Of a DNA stretch of 53,287 nt, positions 1 through 9,834 are shown in pieces. Source of the stretch: Muribaculaceae bacterium (GTDB taxonomy: Bacteria > Bacteroidota > Bacteroidia > Bacteroidales > Muribaculaceae). The DNA lies in the NCBI GenBank assembly GCA_017547845.1, contig JAFYNZ010000036.1:1-53287 (forward strand), read 5' to 3'. The notes under the pieces are model-generated. The model had not been told where the DNA came from. It did not search any database and saw nothing but the letters and a program-made list of their open reading frames with translations. Position 1 is the stretch's first letter; each line of letters begins with the position of its first letter. The position numbers and the translations under genes are program-made.

Positions 1-436
1 ACAAAAAAGACATTGTGTGAACCTCGATTTAAACATTTACACAACAAAATACTTTTGTGGAGCGAAAGCTGCTTAAATGCCCCAATTTTTCGCACAAAAA
101 AGAGACTGTCCAACTTTTGTTGTTAGACAGCCTCATTCTTTTACTGCTTAATCCTTTGTCGCTTTGGTCGGATTTTCGGCTTTAACTTTCAGTTCGCCGT
201 AACAAAGACACACTTAATGAAACACTATCTTAGGCGTAAAAAAAAGCCGACTTCCCAAAGGAAGCCGGCTATCTAAATTTATTACAACTTACCTTACGAT
301 AAGTTTTATCTTTTGTGACTGAGACTTCGCTCAGTCGTGGTTTATATGGATTTCACAAAGCACAATCTTTTAATAGTCGATGGTGACTGATATGTGCTTT
401 GCTGAGGTATCATTTTTCGACACTACTTAATATGGT
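1..436. other. gene-free left end with two hairpins
   Basis: No convincing gene is visible here. An imperfect hairpin lies at 103-133 (AGACTGTCCAAC against GTTAGACAGCCT, two mismatches), of a kind often seen at the ends of insertion sequences, but no transposase is attached. A second hairpin at 237-270 is listed as a terminator. A perfect 7-base stem (GACTGAG/CTCAGTC) lies near 318-337. On the minus strand a short open stretch ending at 294 finishes in QKIKLIVR before a stop, which resembles the last residues of a type IX sorting domain. It is preceded by a stop only 13 codons upstream, so at best it is a gene remnant. Confidence 0.5.
237..270 (-). terminator. rho-independent terminator, minus strand
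   Basis: An 11-base stem with one mismatch (245-255 with 260-270) and a 4-base loop is followed, on the minus strand, by a run of eight T. It is placed to end the fumarase/FtsK-gamma transcript, although it lies about 170 bases beyond the last stop. Confidence 0.7.
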
Positions 437-640
437 TTAAAGTGTCTCAGCATTGATGAGCACCTTGCGAGGTTTGCCCTTATTGCATGGTCCTACGATA
501 CCTGCTTCGCAGAGTTGATCGACGATGCGACTCACTCTATTATATCCGATCATGTATTTGCGTTGTAAGGCTGATACGCTGATGGTGTCGCTATTGACAA
601 CCAGACGCGCAATCTCTTCAAATAATGGATCTCTTTCCAT
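437..640 (-). CDS. stand-alone FtsK gamma-domain protein
   Basis: A 67-residue protein that is almost entirely the winged-helix gamma domain found at the C-terminus of the DNA translocase FtsK. The matching segments are DPLFEEIARLV, the central SALQRKYMIGYNR and RIVDQLCEAGIVG, with a basic tail after GPCNKG. In FtsK this domain reads oriented KOPS sequences and contacts XerD. Here there is no translocase motor or membrane domain, so the protein could only bind DNA or compete with or modulate full-length FtsK encoded elsewhere (inference). It starts 20 bases after the fumarase stop on the same strand and is probably co-transcribed. The family assignment is firm; the role is unknown. Confidence 0.85.
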   Translation of the reverse strand: MERDPLFEEIARLVVNSDTISVSALQRKYMIGYNRVSRIVDQLCEAGIVGPCNKGKPRKVLINAETL

Positions 641-660
641 ATAAATACCATTTTGGTGGA

Positions 661-2310
661 TTACTTATTGAGCGAGCAGTCAGAGCAACGAGGTTTGAGT
701 TGCTTGAAGAAGTCGTTGCCCTTGTTGTCGACGAGGATGAATGCAGGGAAGTTTTCCACTTCGATTTTCCAGATTGCTTCCATGCCGAGTTCAGGGTATT
801 CGACGAGTTCGACGCTCTTAATAGAGTTTTGAGCAAGGATAGCGGCAGGACCACCGATTGAGCCGAGGTAGAAACCACCATGTTTGTGGCAAGCATCAGT
901 CACTTGTTGACTGCGATTGCCCTTAGCAATCATAATCATAGAGCCACCGGCTGCTTGGAATTGGTCGACGTAAGAGTCCATACGACCTGCGGTTGTAGGA
1001 CCGAATGAACCAGAAGCATAGCCTTCCGGTTTCTTAGCAGGACCGGCGTAATAGATAGGGTGGTCTTTGAGGTATTGTGGCATCTCTTCGCCATTGTCGA
1101 GACGCTCTTTGATCTTAGCGTGTGCGATGTCGCGACCTACGATGATAGTACCGTTGAGAGAGAGACGAGTTGATACAGGGTACTTGTCAAGTTGAGCGAG
1201 TACATCTGCCATAGGTTGGTTGAGATCGATGCTGACAACTTCGCCTTCGCCTGCATTGCGGAGTTCTTCAGGGATGAGTTCGCCAGGGAATTCGTCGAGC
1301 TTTTCAACCCAGAGGCCGTTGCGGTCGATTTTCGCCTTGACGTTGCGGTCGGCAGAGCAGCTTACGCCCATACCTACAGGGCAACTTGCGCCGTGGCGTG
1401 GAAGACGGATAACGCGAATGTCGTGAGCAAAGTATTTACCGCCGAATTGGGCACCGAGACCGAGGTTGTAGGCCTCTTCCTGAAGGCGTTTTTCGAGTTC
1501 GATATCGCGGAATGCTTGACCATATTCGTTACCTTCGGTCGGAAGGTTGTCGTAGTATTTGACAGAAGCTTTCTTGACAGCAGCAAGGTTGGCTTCAGCT
1601 GATGTACCACCGATAACGAATGCGATGTGGTAAGGAGGGCAAGCCGCTGTGCCGAGTGTCTTCATCTTTTCAACCAAGAAAGGCACGAGAGTTTTTGGAT
1701 TAAGGATGGCTTTAGTCTCTTGGTAGAGGTAGGTCTTGTTGGCTGAGCCACCACCTTTGGCTACAAAGAGGAACTTATAATGGTCGCCTTCTTCGGCATG
1801 GATTTCGATTTGAGCAGGGAGGTTGCAACCTGTATTGACCTCGTCATACATGTTGAGAGGTGCGTTTTGAGAGTAACGAAGGTTGTTTTCTGTGTAAGTC
1901 TTATAGATACCGAGAGAAATCTTTTCTTCGTCGTTGCAGCCTGTCCACACTTGTTGACCTTTGTAGGCAGCTACGATAGATGTGCCTGTGTCTTGGCAGA
2001 ATGGGAGCACACCTTTGGCTGCTACTTCCGCATTACGGAGCATAGTGAGAGCGACAAACTTGTCGTTTTCAGATGCTTCAGGGTCGCTGAGGATGTTGGC
2101 AACTTTTTGGTTGTGTTCGCGACGGAGCATGAAAGAGCAGTTGTGAGATGCTTCGTTAGCGAGGATTGTAAGAGCCTCAGGGTCAACAACGAGCATTTCG
2201 TGGCCGTTCCAGTTTTCGACTTTAACGTAGTCGCTTGTGATGAGGCGATATTCTGTAGTGTCAGGACCAAGTGGAAATGGTTCCTGATAGTGGAATGGTT
2301 TGTTTGCCAT
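661..2310 (-). CDS. fumA/fumB-like: class I fumarate hydratase (Fe-S type)
   Basis: Catalyses reversible hydration of fumarate to L-malate in the cytoplasm. In anaerobic Bacteroidales it serves the reductive, succinate-producing branch of central metabolism. The 549-residue length is normal for the single-chain, oxygen-sensitive class I enzyme. Likely ligands of the 4Fe-4S cluster are the cysteines in [17 protein letters not shown] and GASCPVGMG. The N-terminal alpha-type and C-terminal beta-type regions are both complete, and the C-terminal part has [11 protein letters not shown] and [10 protein letters not shown]. The start is the ATG at 2308-2310, just downstream of a Bacteroidetes-type promoter. 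The FtsK gamma-domain gene follows in the same direction. Confidence 0.95.
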   Translation of the reverse strand: MANKPFHYQEPFPLGPDTTEYRLITSDYVKVENWNGHEMLVVDPEALTILANEASHNCSFMLRREHNQKVANILSDPEASENDKFVALTMLRNAEVAAKGVLPFCQDTGTSIVAAYKGQQVWTGCNDEEKISLGIYKTYTENNLRYSQNAPLNMYDEVNTGCNLPAQIEIHAEEGDHYKFLFVAKGGGSANKTYLYQETKAILNPKTLVPFLVEKMKTLGTAACPPYHIAFVIGGTSAEANLAAVKKASVKYYDNLPTEGNEYGQAFRDIELEKRLQEEAYNLGLGAQFGGKYFAHDIRVIRLPRHGASCPVGMGVSCSADRNVKAKIDRNGLWVEKLDEFPGELIPEELRNAGEGEVVSIDLNQPMADVLAQLDKYPVSTRLSLNGTIIVGRDIAHAKIKERLDNGEEMPQYLKDHPIYYAGPAKKPEGYASGSFGPTTAGRMDSYVDQFQAAGGSMIMIAKGNRSQQVTDACHKHGGFYLGSIGGPAAILAQNSIKSVELVEYPELGMEAIWKIEVENFPAFILVDNKGNDFFKQLKPRCSDCSLNK

Positions 2311-2343
2311 AGTAGTATAAAAGTTTTAATAGTTATGATAGTG

Positions 2344-2374
2344 CAAAGTTAATGAAAAAAATGTGCTTTGCCAA
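2344..2374 (-). promoter_or_regulatory. fumarase promoter embedded in an inverted repeat
   Basis: On the minus strand a -7 box TAACTTTG (2344-2351) lies 20 bases downstream of TTG (2372-2374), the Bacteroidetes primary sigma factor pattern. The -33 box sits inside the first unit of the adjacent tandem repeat. The -7 region forms a perfect 15-base inverted repeat with the repeat unit (2347-2361 with 2376-2390). Confidence 0.7.
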
Positions 2375-2722
2375 TTTTTTCATTAACTTCGAGGCTTTTC
2401 GAGCAGCGTGCGTCCGACGCAGTCGGGTGCGCGTTCGGCTTGCCGAGCGAGAATACCTCAAAGTTACCACATCATGAGCTTTGCCAATTTTTTCATTATC
2501 TTGAGGCTTTTCGAGCAGCGTATGTCCGACGCAGTCGGGTGCGCGATTGGCTTGCCGAGCGAGAATGCCTCAAAGTTGCCACTTCATGAGCTTTGCCAAT
2601 TTTTTTCATTAACTTCGAGGCTTTTCGAGCAGCGTATGTCCGACGCAGTCGGGTGCGCGATTGGCTTGCCGAGCGAGAATGCCTCAAAGTTGCCACTTCA
2701 TGAGCTTTGCCAATTTTTTTCA
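2365..2722. repeat. tandem array of three ~113-base palindromic repeats
   Basis: Three near-identical units begin at 2365, 2478 and 2590, and a truncated fourth at 2704. Each starts GCTTTGCCAATTTTTT. Spacings are 113, 112 and 114 bases, so the reading frame is not kept, which argues against coding. Each unit can fold on itself: the outer arms AACTTCGAGGC and GCCTCAAAGTT pair almost completely. Inside are the small stems TCGGC-TT-GCCGA and TGCGT-CCG-ACGCA. The array lies between the divergent fumarase and amidase genes. Confidence 0.9.
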
Positions 2723-2948
2723 AAACATTATCGCGGAACTTGTAGAAAAAGCGAAACTACTATGAAAAGAAAACCAAAAAGAAGAAAGATTAGCGACAAA
2801 ATTCCACTCTATCCCAATGTGAATAAGGTGTTAACAACTTTTAGGCTATTTTATCACCCACAAAGTGTGGAGTGTTGGTGGAAAATTACTAATTTTGTAG
2901 GAATATCCGCTTTGGGATATTTGATATATATTAAGACATTTTAAAGGT
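2723..2948 (+). promoter_or_regulatory. leader region of the amidase gene
   Basis: A TAATTTTG box at 2890-2897 fits a Bacteroidetes -7 element and would start transcription about 45 bases before the amidase ATG. No good -33 element is seen. A short open frame from ATG 2762 to 2944 is basic at its start, but it contains this promoter and is not convincing as a gene. Confidence 0.4.
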
Positions 2949-5900
2949 ATGAGTTTAAGAAAATTATTCAATATATTTCTGATTATTGTCATTTCGGTTA
3001 CAGCCTTAGGCTATGATGCCGAAGTGCAGGCGGCATCGTCGTCGGCTGAGTCATCTGTATCTGCTCAAGCAGCCAAGCGTAAGAAGAGTAGTCGCAAGAA
3101 AAAAAGTTCTCGTAAAAAGAAGAGCAGTCGTAAAACGAAGAAGAGTAGTCGCAAGAAGAGTACGACTCGCAAGGCTGCACCTCAAGAGGCTATACTCAAC
3201 GACTCGTTGACGCTCGGTGTCAATCGTGCTGTGCTTCGATGGGTGCCTAAGGATAAGAATCCGGGAGGATTGCGTGTCAATTCTGTTAAGACCGACAAGG
3301 CTCAGAAGGTGGCAAAGGTGGGGCTTAATGAGAATTTCACCCATTTGGAAGTGACAGCCGAGTTTATCGACAGTCTCAAGAGTGTTGTGACTCGTGCATT
3401 GCCCGACTCTATCAATGACTATAGGGTAGCTCTCAATGTGGGCAATCGTACACTGGCATATTTCATCAATAAAGTCGACAAACTTCCTGAGGAATATCGT
3501 CGCAATAAGCCGTTTGTGTGGCCAAAGGATCCATACGCGAGCACTGCGAAGGGTATGCAAGGCGATAAATTGGCTTTGTGGCATAGCCATGGCCGCTATT
3601 ATAAGCAGGGTGGATGGTATTGGCAGCGTCCGTTGTTGTTTGAGACTGCCGAAGATGTCTTCACAATGAGCTATATACTCAACTATCTGACACCGATGCT
3701 CGAAAATGCCGGCGCTTATGTCTTCTTGCCTCGCGAGCGTGATATCAATCGCAATGAGGTGATAGTCGACAATGACCTCAACGAGGGTGGCGACCTGTTT
3801 TCTCAGCCTTATTACCGCGAGTTGACCGGCTCAAAGCCTTGGACGAATGGCACCGGTGAGGGATTTATCTACGACCTTAAGGATTTTCGTGACACAGAGA
3901 ATCCGTTCGAAGTTGGCACTTACCGACAGACGACAACAGTGATGAGTGGCAAGCAGTCGGTCGCAGCATGGTATGCCGACATACCCGAAGATGGCGACTA
4001 TGCAGTCTATGTCAGCTATAAGACGGTCGAAAATTCTACGACCGATGCTCTATATACGGTATATTACTCAGGTGGTAGTCGTCAATTCACAGTCGATCAG
4101 ACGATGAGTGGCGGCACTTGGGTTTATCTTGGTACTTTCCCATTGGAGGAGGGTTATAGTGATGAAGAACCTGTCGTGACGCTATCCAATCTATCGTCGA
4201 AATCAGGTGGAAAGGTAGTGACTGCAGATGCTGTGAAAATTGGTGGCGGCATGGGCAACATTTCGCGCAGCAATCGTCGAAGCGATGTGTTCTACGACCC
4301 GTCTACTCCGTTGGCTATGAACACTACGCCGTCTCAAAACGATCAATCAGAGCAATCGACATCTGAGGAGGTCGAAGGCGAAGAAGAGGGTGAAGGAGAT
4401 GAAGAAGGCGACGAGACTGAAGAGGGTGAAGAAGATGCTACGGAGCCTGTCGTTGCTCCGACTCAAGAGGTGGTAGAAACTCCGAAGTCGGAGGCTGTGT
4501 TTAAGATGTCGGGTTATCCCCGTTATCTTGAGGGAGCTCGCTATTGGTTGCATTGGGCAGGTTTTCCTGAATCGGTATATTCACCATATGGCGGAAATGA
4601 CGACTACAAGGATGACTATACGAGCCGTGCATTGTGGGTAAACTATCTTGCCGGTGGAAGTCGCGTATTGCCCGACAAGCCGGGTTTGAACGTGCCTATC
4701 GACTTGGCTTTCGCTCTTCACTCAGATGCCGGCAAGCGTGCTGACGATAGCATCGTGGGTACATTAGGCATTTATTACACCGATAATGGTGCTTCCTATA
4801 AAGACGGAACGCCACGCACCAATTCGCGTGTGCTGACCGATATGGTGATGCGTCAAATCACGATGGATATCCGCCGAAGCGTTGAGCCTCAGTGGAAGCG
4901 TCGCTCTATGTGGGACAAATCATATGTCGAAGCTCGTGTGCCTGAGGTGCCGACCACGCTTATCGAACTCCTGTCACACCAGAATTTTGGCGACATGCAG
5001 TATGGACTCGACCCTCGATTCCAATTCATTGTAGGTCGCTCCATCTATAAGGCGATGGCTCGCTTCATGGCAGAACGTAAGTGCCGCGAAGTGGTCATTC
5101 AGCCATTGCCGGTCAAGTCGTTTGCAATCAGTCGAGTGGGCAAGGGTAAATATCGTCTGAGCTGGCAAGCCTCTATTGACTCGCTTGAGCCGACAGCCAA
5201 GCCTGACAAGTATATCATCTTCGAACGCAATGGTGAGACGATGGGCTTCAATAAGATAGGGGAGTCGAAGACCACTTATTTTGATGTGCGTGTCAATGAC
5301 AACGATGTCCATAGTTTTAAAATCGTTGCAGCCAACGAGGGAGGTATGAGTTTCCCGAGCGAGATATTGGCACTTAGAGAAAGCGAAGATGGCAACCATC
5401 CTGTGCTTATAGTCAACGGGTTTACTCGTGTCTGTGGTCCGGCATCGTTTGTCGAAGGTGGTAATGCAGGGTTTAAGTCTGAAGAAGATTTCGGTGTGCC
5501 TTACATTCGCACATACTCATTCTCAGGTCATCAGATAGAATTCCGTCGCACTGCCGGCGACAATTTTGGTAAGAGTTCGGATAGTTATATTACAAAGGTC
5601 ATAGCAGGCAACACGTTTGACTTTGTCGCTATGCATGGTCAGTCTATCGCTGACGCTGGTTATGGATTTGTCTCTTCAAGCATTGAGGCTGTAGATAATG
5701 GTACAGTGCGTCTGACGGACTATAAATCGGTAGACTTAATCCTTGGCAAGCAGAAGATGACAAAACTTGGCAAAGGCTCGTCGGGTTGGGAGTTTAAGAC
5801 ATTCACTCCTAAGGTGCGTAAGGCCATCACCGACTATCTTAATGGTGGAGGTGATATGCTCATCACAGGTCAGTATGTAGCATCAGATATGAGCGACGAC

Positions 5901-6278
5901 AAAGCCTCGGAGGAGGATAAGCGTTTTGTGAGTGAGCAACTTGGATGTACATTGGTACAGGCTGAGACTATCCGCAACCCTCGCATTGATGTCGTATCTG
6001 CCGACTTGTCACAGTATATTGTCAACGACCGCTACACCTATAGCAATACTCTCAACGAAGACTTCTATATCGTCGAACGCCCCGATATCATTGCTCCTAA
6101 CGCTTCAGTCGGAGCAAAAGCGTTGATGAAATTCACCGACACCGACCATTGTGCTGCAATCCTCAAGGAGCAAGGCCGTAGTAAATGTGTGGTGATGACT
6201 GTTCCATTTGAATCCATTAAGGATGTCGAGCAACGCAATCGTTTGATGATGGAAGTGCTCAACTATTTTGATAACTAA
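2949..6278 (+). CDS. multidomain N-acetylmuramoyl-L-alanine amidase with golvesin-like insert
   Basis: A 1109-residue exported protein. Residues 1-28 form a signal peptide. Residues 43-76 are a striking run of repeated S-S-R-K-K units, strongly positive. An Amidase_3-like zinc hydrolase is split in two: the first half has LWHSHGRYY (about 208-216) and RERDINRNE, the second ALHSDAGKR and TTLIELLSHQN, which supply the expected His/Glu/His/Glu set. Between the halves lie a golvesin C-terminal-like beta domain (about 300-430) and a Glu-rich acidic stretch (about 475-505). A fibronectin-III-like segment (about 710-790) and a C-terminal alpha/beta domain follow. Related Bacteroidales proteins are often labelled xanthan lyase from the golvesin-like part; peptidoglycan amidase is the better reading here. 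It heads a peptidoglycan salvage block and is 27 bases from the next gene. Confidence 0.75.
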   Translation: MSLRKLFNIFLIIVISVTALGYDAEVQAASSSAESSVSAQAAKRKKSSRKKKSSRKKKSSRKTKKSSRKKSTTRKAAPQEAILNDSLTLGVNRAVLRWVPKDKNPGGLRVNSVKTDKAQKVAKVGLNENFTHLEVTAEFIDSLKSVVTRALPDSINDYRVALNVGNRTLAYFINKVDKLPEEYRRNKPFVWPKDPYASTAKGMQGDKLALWHSHGRYYKQGGWYWQRPLLFETAEDVFTMSYILNYLTPMLENAGAYVFLPRERDINRNEVIVDNDLNEGGDLFSQPYYRELTGSKPWTNGTGEGFIYDLKDFRDTENPFEVGTYRQTTTVMSGKQSVAAWYADIPEDGDYAVYVSYKTVENSTTDALYTVYYSGGSRQFTVDQTMSGGTWVYLGTFPLEEGYSDEEPVVTLSNLSSKSGGKVVTADAVKIGGGMGNISRSNRRSDVFYDPSTPLAMNTTPSQNDQSEQSTSEEVEGEEEGEGDEEGDETEEGEEDATEPVVAPTQEVVETPKSEAVFKMSGYPRYLEGARYWLHWAGFPESVYSPYGGNDDYKDDYTSRALWVNYLAGGSRVLPDKPGLNVPIDLAFALHSDAGKRADDSIVGTLGIYYTDNGASYKDGTPRTNSRVLTDMVMRQITMDIRRSVEPQWKRRSMWDKSYVEARVPEVPTTLIELLSHQNFGDMQYGLDPRFQFIVGRSIYKAMARFMAERKCREVVIQPLPVKSFAISRVGKGKYRLSWQASIDSLEPTAKPDKYIIFERNGETMGFNKIGESKTTYFDVRVNDNDVHSFKIVAANEGGMSFPSEILALRESEDGNHPVLIVNGFTRVCGPASFVEGGNAGFKSEEDFGVPYIRTYSFSGHQIEFRRTAGDNFGKSSDSYITKVIAGNTFDFVAMHGQSIADAGYGFVSSSIEAVDNGTVRLTDYKSVDLILGKQKMTKLGKGSSGWEFKTFTPKVRKAITDYLNGGGDMLITGQYVASDMSDDKASEEDKRFVSEQLGCTLVQAETIRNPRIDVVSADLSQYIVNDRYTYSNTLNEDFYIVERPDIIAPNASVGAKALMKFTDTDHCAAILKEQGRSKCVVMTVPFESIKDVEQRNRLMMEVLNYFDN

Positions 6279-6305
6279 CCCCTCAAACCTATACCTTATA
6301 TAGAT

Positions 6306-7625
6306 ATGTATAAATTCACAGACATAGCAGCTCTTTACGCATATGCGTTGCAACACCCTGAACAGGAGTATATACCGATGCAAATCGGCACTCGTCATGT
6401 AGTTATGGATCCTTGGGCTGAGCAGCGTATGATTGCAGTGGCACAGCAAAGCAATGCAGCCTTACTTTATAGTCATTATCGTGAACGCCTTGACGACGGT
6501 ACACTGCAGTCACATCCTTGTATCGCATATCAAGCAGGCAGTCTCAGAGACGACTTTGATTTTGGCTCGGTTGTGGTGGTCAACACTTCTATACTCATCA
6601 GCGAATGTGAAGACCTATTGTCCGGCAAGTGGATGGATGGTGGTTGGTATGCTCTCAGACTTCGTCTTTCTGCCTATGGCACAATACAGTTGTTGCCGGA
6701 GTATCTCTATACGGCACAAAAGGTAGACTATCGTCTTAGCGGACAGATGCAGCACGACTATGTCGACCCACGCAATCGCAATTATCAGATAGAAATGGAG
6801 CAGGTTGTCACCGACCACTTGGAGATGATTAACGCTCTTGTCCCGGTCGAAAAGAAGGAAATCGAACACTCAGAGTACGGACAGTTCCCGGTCGAAGCAT
6901 CGGTCATCATCCCTGTGCGCAATCGTGTCAGTACAATCGGTGATGCCGTGCGTTCTGCCTTGGCTCAAGAAGCTGAGTTTGAGTTTAATGTCATAGTTGT
7001 CGACAACGCAAGCACTGACGGCACTGCAGAATTGCTCGCTTCCATCGACGACTCTCGTCTTCATGTCATTACCCTCAACGGCTCGGAAAATCTTGGTATC
7101 GGTGGATGCTGGAACTTAGCCGTCACCTCCGACAAGTGTGGACGCTTTGCTGTGCAACTTGATAGCGACGATCTCTACAGCTCACCGGCGACATTGCAGA
7201 CTATAGTCGATAAGTTCTGTGAGCAGAAGTGTGCCATGGTTATCGGTACATATCTCATGACCGACTTCAACCTCAATCCGATTCCTCTGGGCAAAATCGA
7301 CCATAGTGAGTGGACAGATGAAAACGGTCCAAACAATGCATTGCGTATCAACGGACTTGGTGCTCCACGCGCATTCTATACTCCTCTGTTGCGCGAAATA
7401 CTTCTGCCTAATACTTGCTACGGCGAGGATTATGCAGTCGGTATCCGTCTTAGTCGCGAGTACAAGATAGGTCGCATTTATGATGTGCTCTATCATTGTC
7501 GACGCTGGGAGGGTAACTCCGATGCTGCTCTCTCAGTGGATAAAGTCAATGCCAATAACTACTATAAAGACTTCCTTCGCACTTGTGAGTTGGAAGCGCG
7601 TATTCTAATGAATGAATCTCGCTGA
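6306..7625 (+). CDS. family 2 glycosyltransferase
   Basis: 439 residues with no membrane segment seen. From about residue 197 there is a GT-A glycosyltransferase family 2 domain: [17 protein letters not shown], then [18 protein letters not shown], and the metal-binding LDSDDLY motif. An ED pair in [11 protein letters not shown] is the likely catalytic base region. The first 190 residues are not recognised. Such enzymes transfer a sugar from a nucleotide-sugar donor; acceptor and product cannot be told from the sequence. The stop overlaps the start of the next gene by 14 bases, indicating translational coupling within the salvage block. Confidence 0.85.
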   Translation: MYKFTDIAALYAYALQHPEQEYIPMQIGTRHVVMDPWAEQRMIAVAQQSNAALLYSHYRERLDDGTLQSHPCIAYQAGSLRDDFDFGSVVVVNTSILISECEDLLSGKWMDGGWYALRLRLSAYGTIQLLPEYLYTAQKVDYRLSGQMQHDYVDPRNRNYQIEMEQVVTDHLEMINALVPVEKKEIEHSEYGQFPVEASVIIPVRNRVSTIGDAVRSALAQEAEFEFNVIVVDNASTDGTAELLASIDDSRLHVITLNGSENLGIGGCWNLAVTSDKCGRFAVQLDSDDLYSSPATLQTIVDKFCEQKCAMVIGTYLMTDFNLNPIPLGKIDHSEWTDENGPNNALRINGLGAPRAFYTPLLREILLPNTCYGEDYAVGIRLSREYKIGRIYDVLYHCRRWEGNSDAALSVDKVNANNYYKDFLRTCELEARILMNESR

Positions 7626-8550
7626 TATGGCAAGTTCCGTAGACAGTTTTTTCGATAGTCAGTTGTCGGTGTGGAGAGATGCTCGCGATCGCTATGAGGC
7701 GTTGGAGCATGTGATGCAACGAGAGATTTTCTTCGGAGATTTCCCGGTCAGATTGCAGTGCAACCCGTCGCGTATCGTTTCAACTGGTGCGAAGGTTGAT
7801 GCTGCATCTATCAGCAAACGACCATGCTTCTTATGTCGATGTAATCGACCTGCTGAGCAGATGATAGACTCTGCTATGGTAGAGGGTTACGACTTCCTTG
7901 TCAATCCGTTTCCGATATTCAAGCATCATTTCACTATAAGTTGTGTTGATCATCGTCATCAAGATGAGGTGGATTTGACGACTATTGCTCTGTTTGCAGA
8001 ATCCAACCCCGATATGGTGGCATTTTATAACGGATCGGCGAGTGGGGCGTCAGCACCAGATCATCTGCATTTTCAAGCAGGCAACATCGACTTCCTTCCT
8101 CTTTGTCGTTATGTAGCTGACCACACTGGAGAGTGTGATGAACGATTTTCCGATATCAAAGTGTATCGTTACCCTGTGTTGCCAATGAAGTTTATTCGCT
8201 TCAGTCTGTCAACCACAGATGAGCAATCACTGCGAGAAGTCTTGACACGTATAGATGCACTTTCGACAGATAGGTCGATGCGTAATCTTCTGATGTTTTC
8301 CATCGAGCCCGGAAGTGTGGAAGTGTTGTTGTTTCCGCGCCGAAACCATCGTCCATCGTGCTATTATGCTCAAGATGAATCGCAGCGCATGATTAGTCCC
8401 GGAGCAGTGGACATGGCAGGAGTGTTGATTCTGCCACGCATTGACGACTACGATACTATCACAGCTGATGAGATATCCAAAGTCTATGCTGAAGTCGGAG
8501 TCGATGATTGTGAACTTAAATCAATGATTGATAGATTAGTAAGTAATTGA
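7612..8550 (+). CDS. DUF4922 protein, HIT/GalT-like nucleotidyltransferase fold
   Basis: 312 residues, cytoplasmic. The segment [11 protein letters not shown] (about 149-159) carries a His-x-His-x-Gln signature like the catalytic histidines of the HIT superfamily (GalT, Ap4A phosphorylase, GDP-galactose phosphorylase). PCFLC (about 71-75) may be a metal site, as in Gal[16 protein letters not shown] fits the strand before the active site. This places it in the Bacteroidales DUF4922 group, whose reaction is not known to me. Its overlap with a glycosyltransferase suggests that it makes or recycles a sugar nucleotide or sugar-1-phosphate for that enzyme (inference). Confidence 0.7.
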   Translation: MNLADMASSVDSFFDSQLSVWRDARDRYEALEHVMQREIFFGDFPVRLQCNPSRIVSTGAKVDAASISKRPCFLCRCNRPAEQMIDSAMVEGYDFLVNPFPIFKHHFTISCVDHRHQDEVDLTTIALFAESNPDMVAFYNGSASGASAPDHLHFQAGNIDFLPLCRYVADHTGECDERFSDIKVYRYPVLPMKFIRFSLSTTDEQSLREVLTRIDALSTDRSMRNLLMFSIEPGSVEVLLFPRRNHRPSCYYAQDESQRMISPGAVDMAGVLILPRIDDYDTITADEISKVYAEVGVDDCELKSMIDRLVSN

Positions 8551-8555
8551 TTGCT

Positions 8556-9776
8556 ATGTTTGGTTTTATGCAACCCTCAATTCGTGTCGGTCTTGTAGAC
8601 AATGGCGCTTTCGGTCTTCGACTCGAAGGTGACTACGACATCGACTGCTCCGAATCGCAGATATGCTACACTCCTTGCGATGATAGTTGCTATGCAGAGG
8701 TTTCGGGTATCAAAATCGGTCGAGACTTTCATTGGCAGCGTGATATGGTGTTGCGCTTCAAAGGGCGTATGATGTTGCAGAAACGAGACGACGGGTCAAG
8801 TTCGCTTATCAACATACTTCCTGCCGAGGAATACCTTCGTAGCGTCATATCATCGGAGATGAATCCGAATGCACACCCGGAGTTCTTGAAGGCTCATGCC
8901 ATCATCTCACGCAGTTGGCTTCTTCGTATGATTTCCACTCCGAGATGTCGCTCTTCTGTAGACGCAGAGTCTTGTGGACATGTTGAGATAGATGAAAAAT
9001 CTGATAACGAGACACTTACACGCCATATCTCTTGGACCGATGTAGAGGCTCATAAGCACTACGATGTCTGTTGTGATGACCATTGCCAACGTTATCAAGG
9101 CATTACGCATATCAATCAAGAGGCTTCAGATGCAGTGGCTCAAACTCATGGTCTTGTGATGGTAGACGAAGATGGGCAAGTGGCTGATGCTCGATTTTAT
9201 AAGTGTTGTGGGGGTATTACAGAGCAATTTTCCTCAGCTTGGCAAGATAAGGATTTTCACCACCTTCGGTCTGTAGTCGATCCTTATTGCGACCCATCAC
9301 AGATGACAGAGCAGGAGCGTCAGAAGATTTTGACAACAATCCTCAAAGACTACGATGCTGAGACCACCGATTTCTTCACATGGATTGCGAAAGTGACGGC
9401 TTCACAGGTTGCAGAGCGTTTAAAGTCGAAGTTTAATTTATCTGTTGGTGGTGTTGTTGATATAAAGCCTTTAAAGATAGGTGATTCCGGACGCATAGTT
9501 GAACTGATAGTTGAGGGTGCGGATTCATCTGTGGTTATAGGTAAAGAACTCGCAATTCGCAAGTTGCTTAGCGATAGTCACCTCTATAGTTCGGCATTTA
9601 CTATCGACCGCCAACTTGTAGAAAAGGAGATTGTCTTCACACTCAAAGGAAAAGGATGGGGGCACGGAGTCGGTTTGTGTCAAATCGGTGCTGCAATTAT
9701 GGCAGAAAGAGGATACTCTTGCGAGCAGATACTTCGACACTATTACCCCGGCATCAAATTGGAGAAAAGATATTAA
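8556..9776 (+). CDS. SpoIID/LytB-domain protein without a signal peptide
   Basis: 406 residues from ATG 8556; a TTG at 8547 would overlap the previous stop. SpoIID-type proteins cleave glycan strands or enhance amidases. The family is recognised from INILPAEEYLRSVISSEM, HAIISRSWLLRM, the Cys-rich YKCCGGITEQFSSAW and the C-terminal GKGWGHGVGLCQIGA with HYYPGI. The protein begins MFGFMQPSIRVGL, with no export signal or membrane helix, and it has several cysteine pairs (C-C-D-D-H-C, K-C-C-G). This suggests action in the cytoplasm on imported muropeptides, fitting the AmpG gene that follows 58 bases later. The start choice affects only three residues. Confidence 0.8.
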   Translation: MFGFMQPSIRVGLVDNGAFGLRLEGDYDIDCSESQICYTPCDDSCYAEVSGIKIGRDFHWQRDMVLRFKGRMMLQKRDDGSSSLINILPAEEYLRSVISSEMNPNAHPEFLKAHAIISRSWLLRMISTPRCRSSVDAESCGHVEIDEKSDNETLTRHISWTDVEAHKHYDVCCDDHCQRYQGITHINQEASDAVAQTHGLVMVDEDGQVADARFYKCCGGITEQFSSAWQDKDFHHLRSVVDPYCDPSQMTEQERQKILTTILKDYDAETTDFFTWIAKVTASQVAERLKSKFNLSVGGVVDIKPLKIGDSGRIVELIVEGADSSVVIGKELAIRKLLSDSHLYSSAFTIDRQLVEKEIVFTLKGKGWGHGVGLCQIGAAIMAERGYSCEQILRHYYPGIKLEKRY

Positions 9777-9834
9777 TAGATACCAAGTTTTGGGAACACT
9801 TTGAAATGTTCCCATACGACATAATTTGCGAATT

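Noticed and set aside
103-133. Insertion sequence at the left end
   Set aside because: Only one hairpin is visible; there is no transposase frame and no second end.
2365-2722. CRISPR array
   Set aside because: The units are about 113 bases and contiguous with no unique spacers, and there are no cas genes.
2496-2723. Minus-strand frame with two identical 36-residue repeats
   Set aside because: It is a by-product of the DNA repeat; the frame is open only because the units are alike.
2408-2944. Open frame through the tandem repeats (178 codons, GTG start)
   Set aside because: It follows repeats whose period is not a multiple of three, has no family features, and includes the promoter of the next gene.
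2949-6278. Xanthan lyase as the function of the large exported protein
   Set aside because: That label comes from the golvesin-like accessory domain; the catalytic motifs are those of a zinc amidase.
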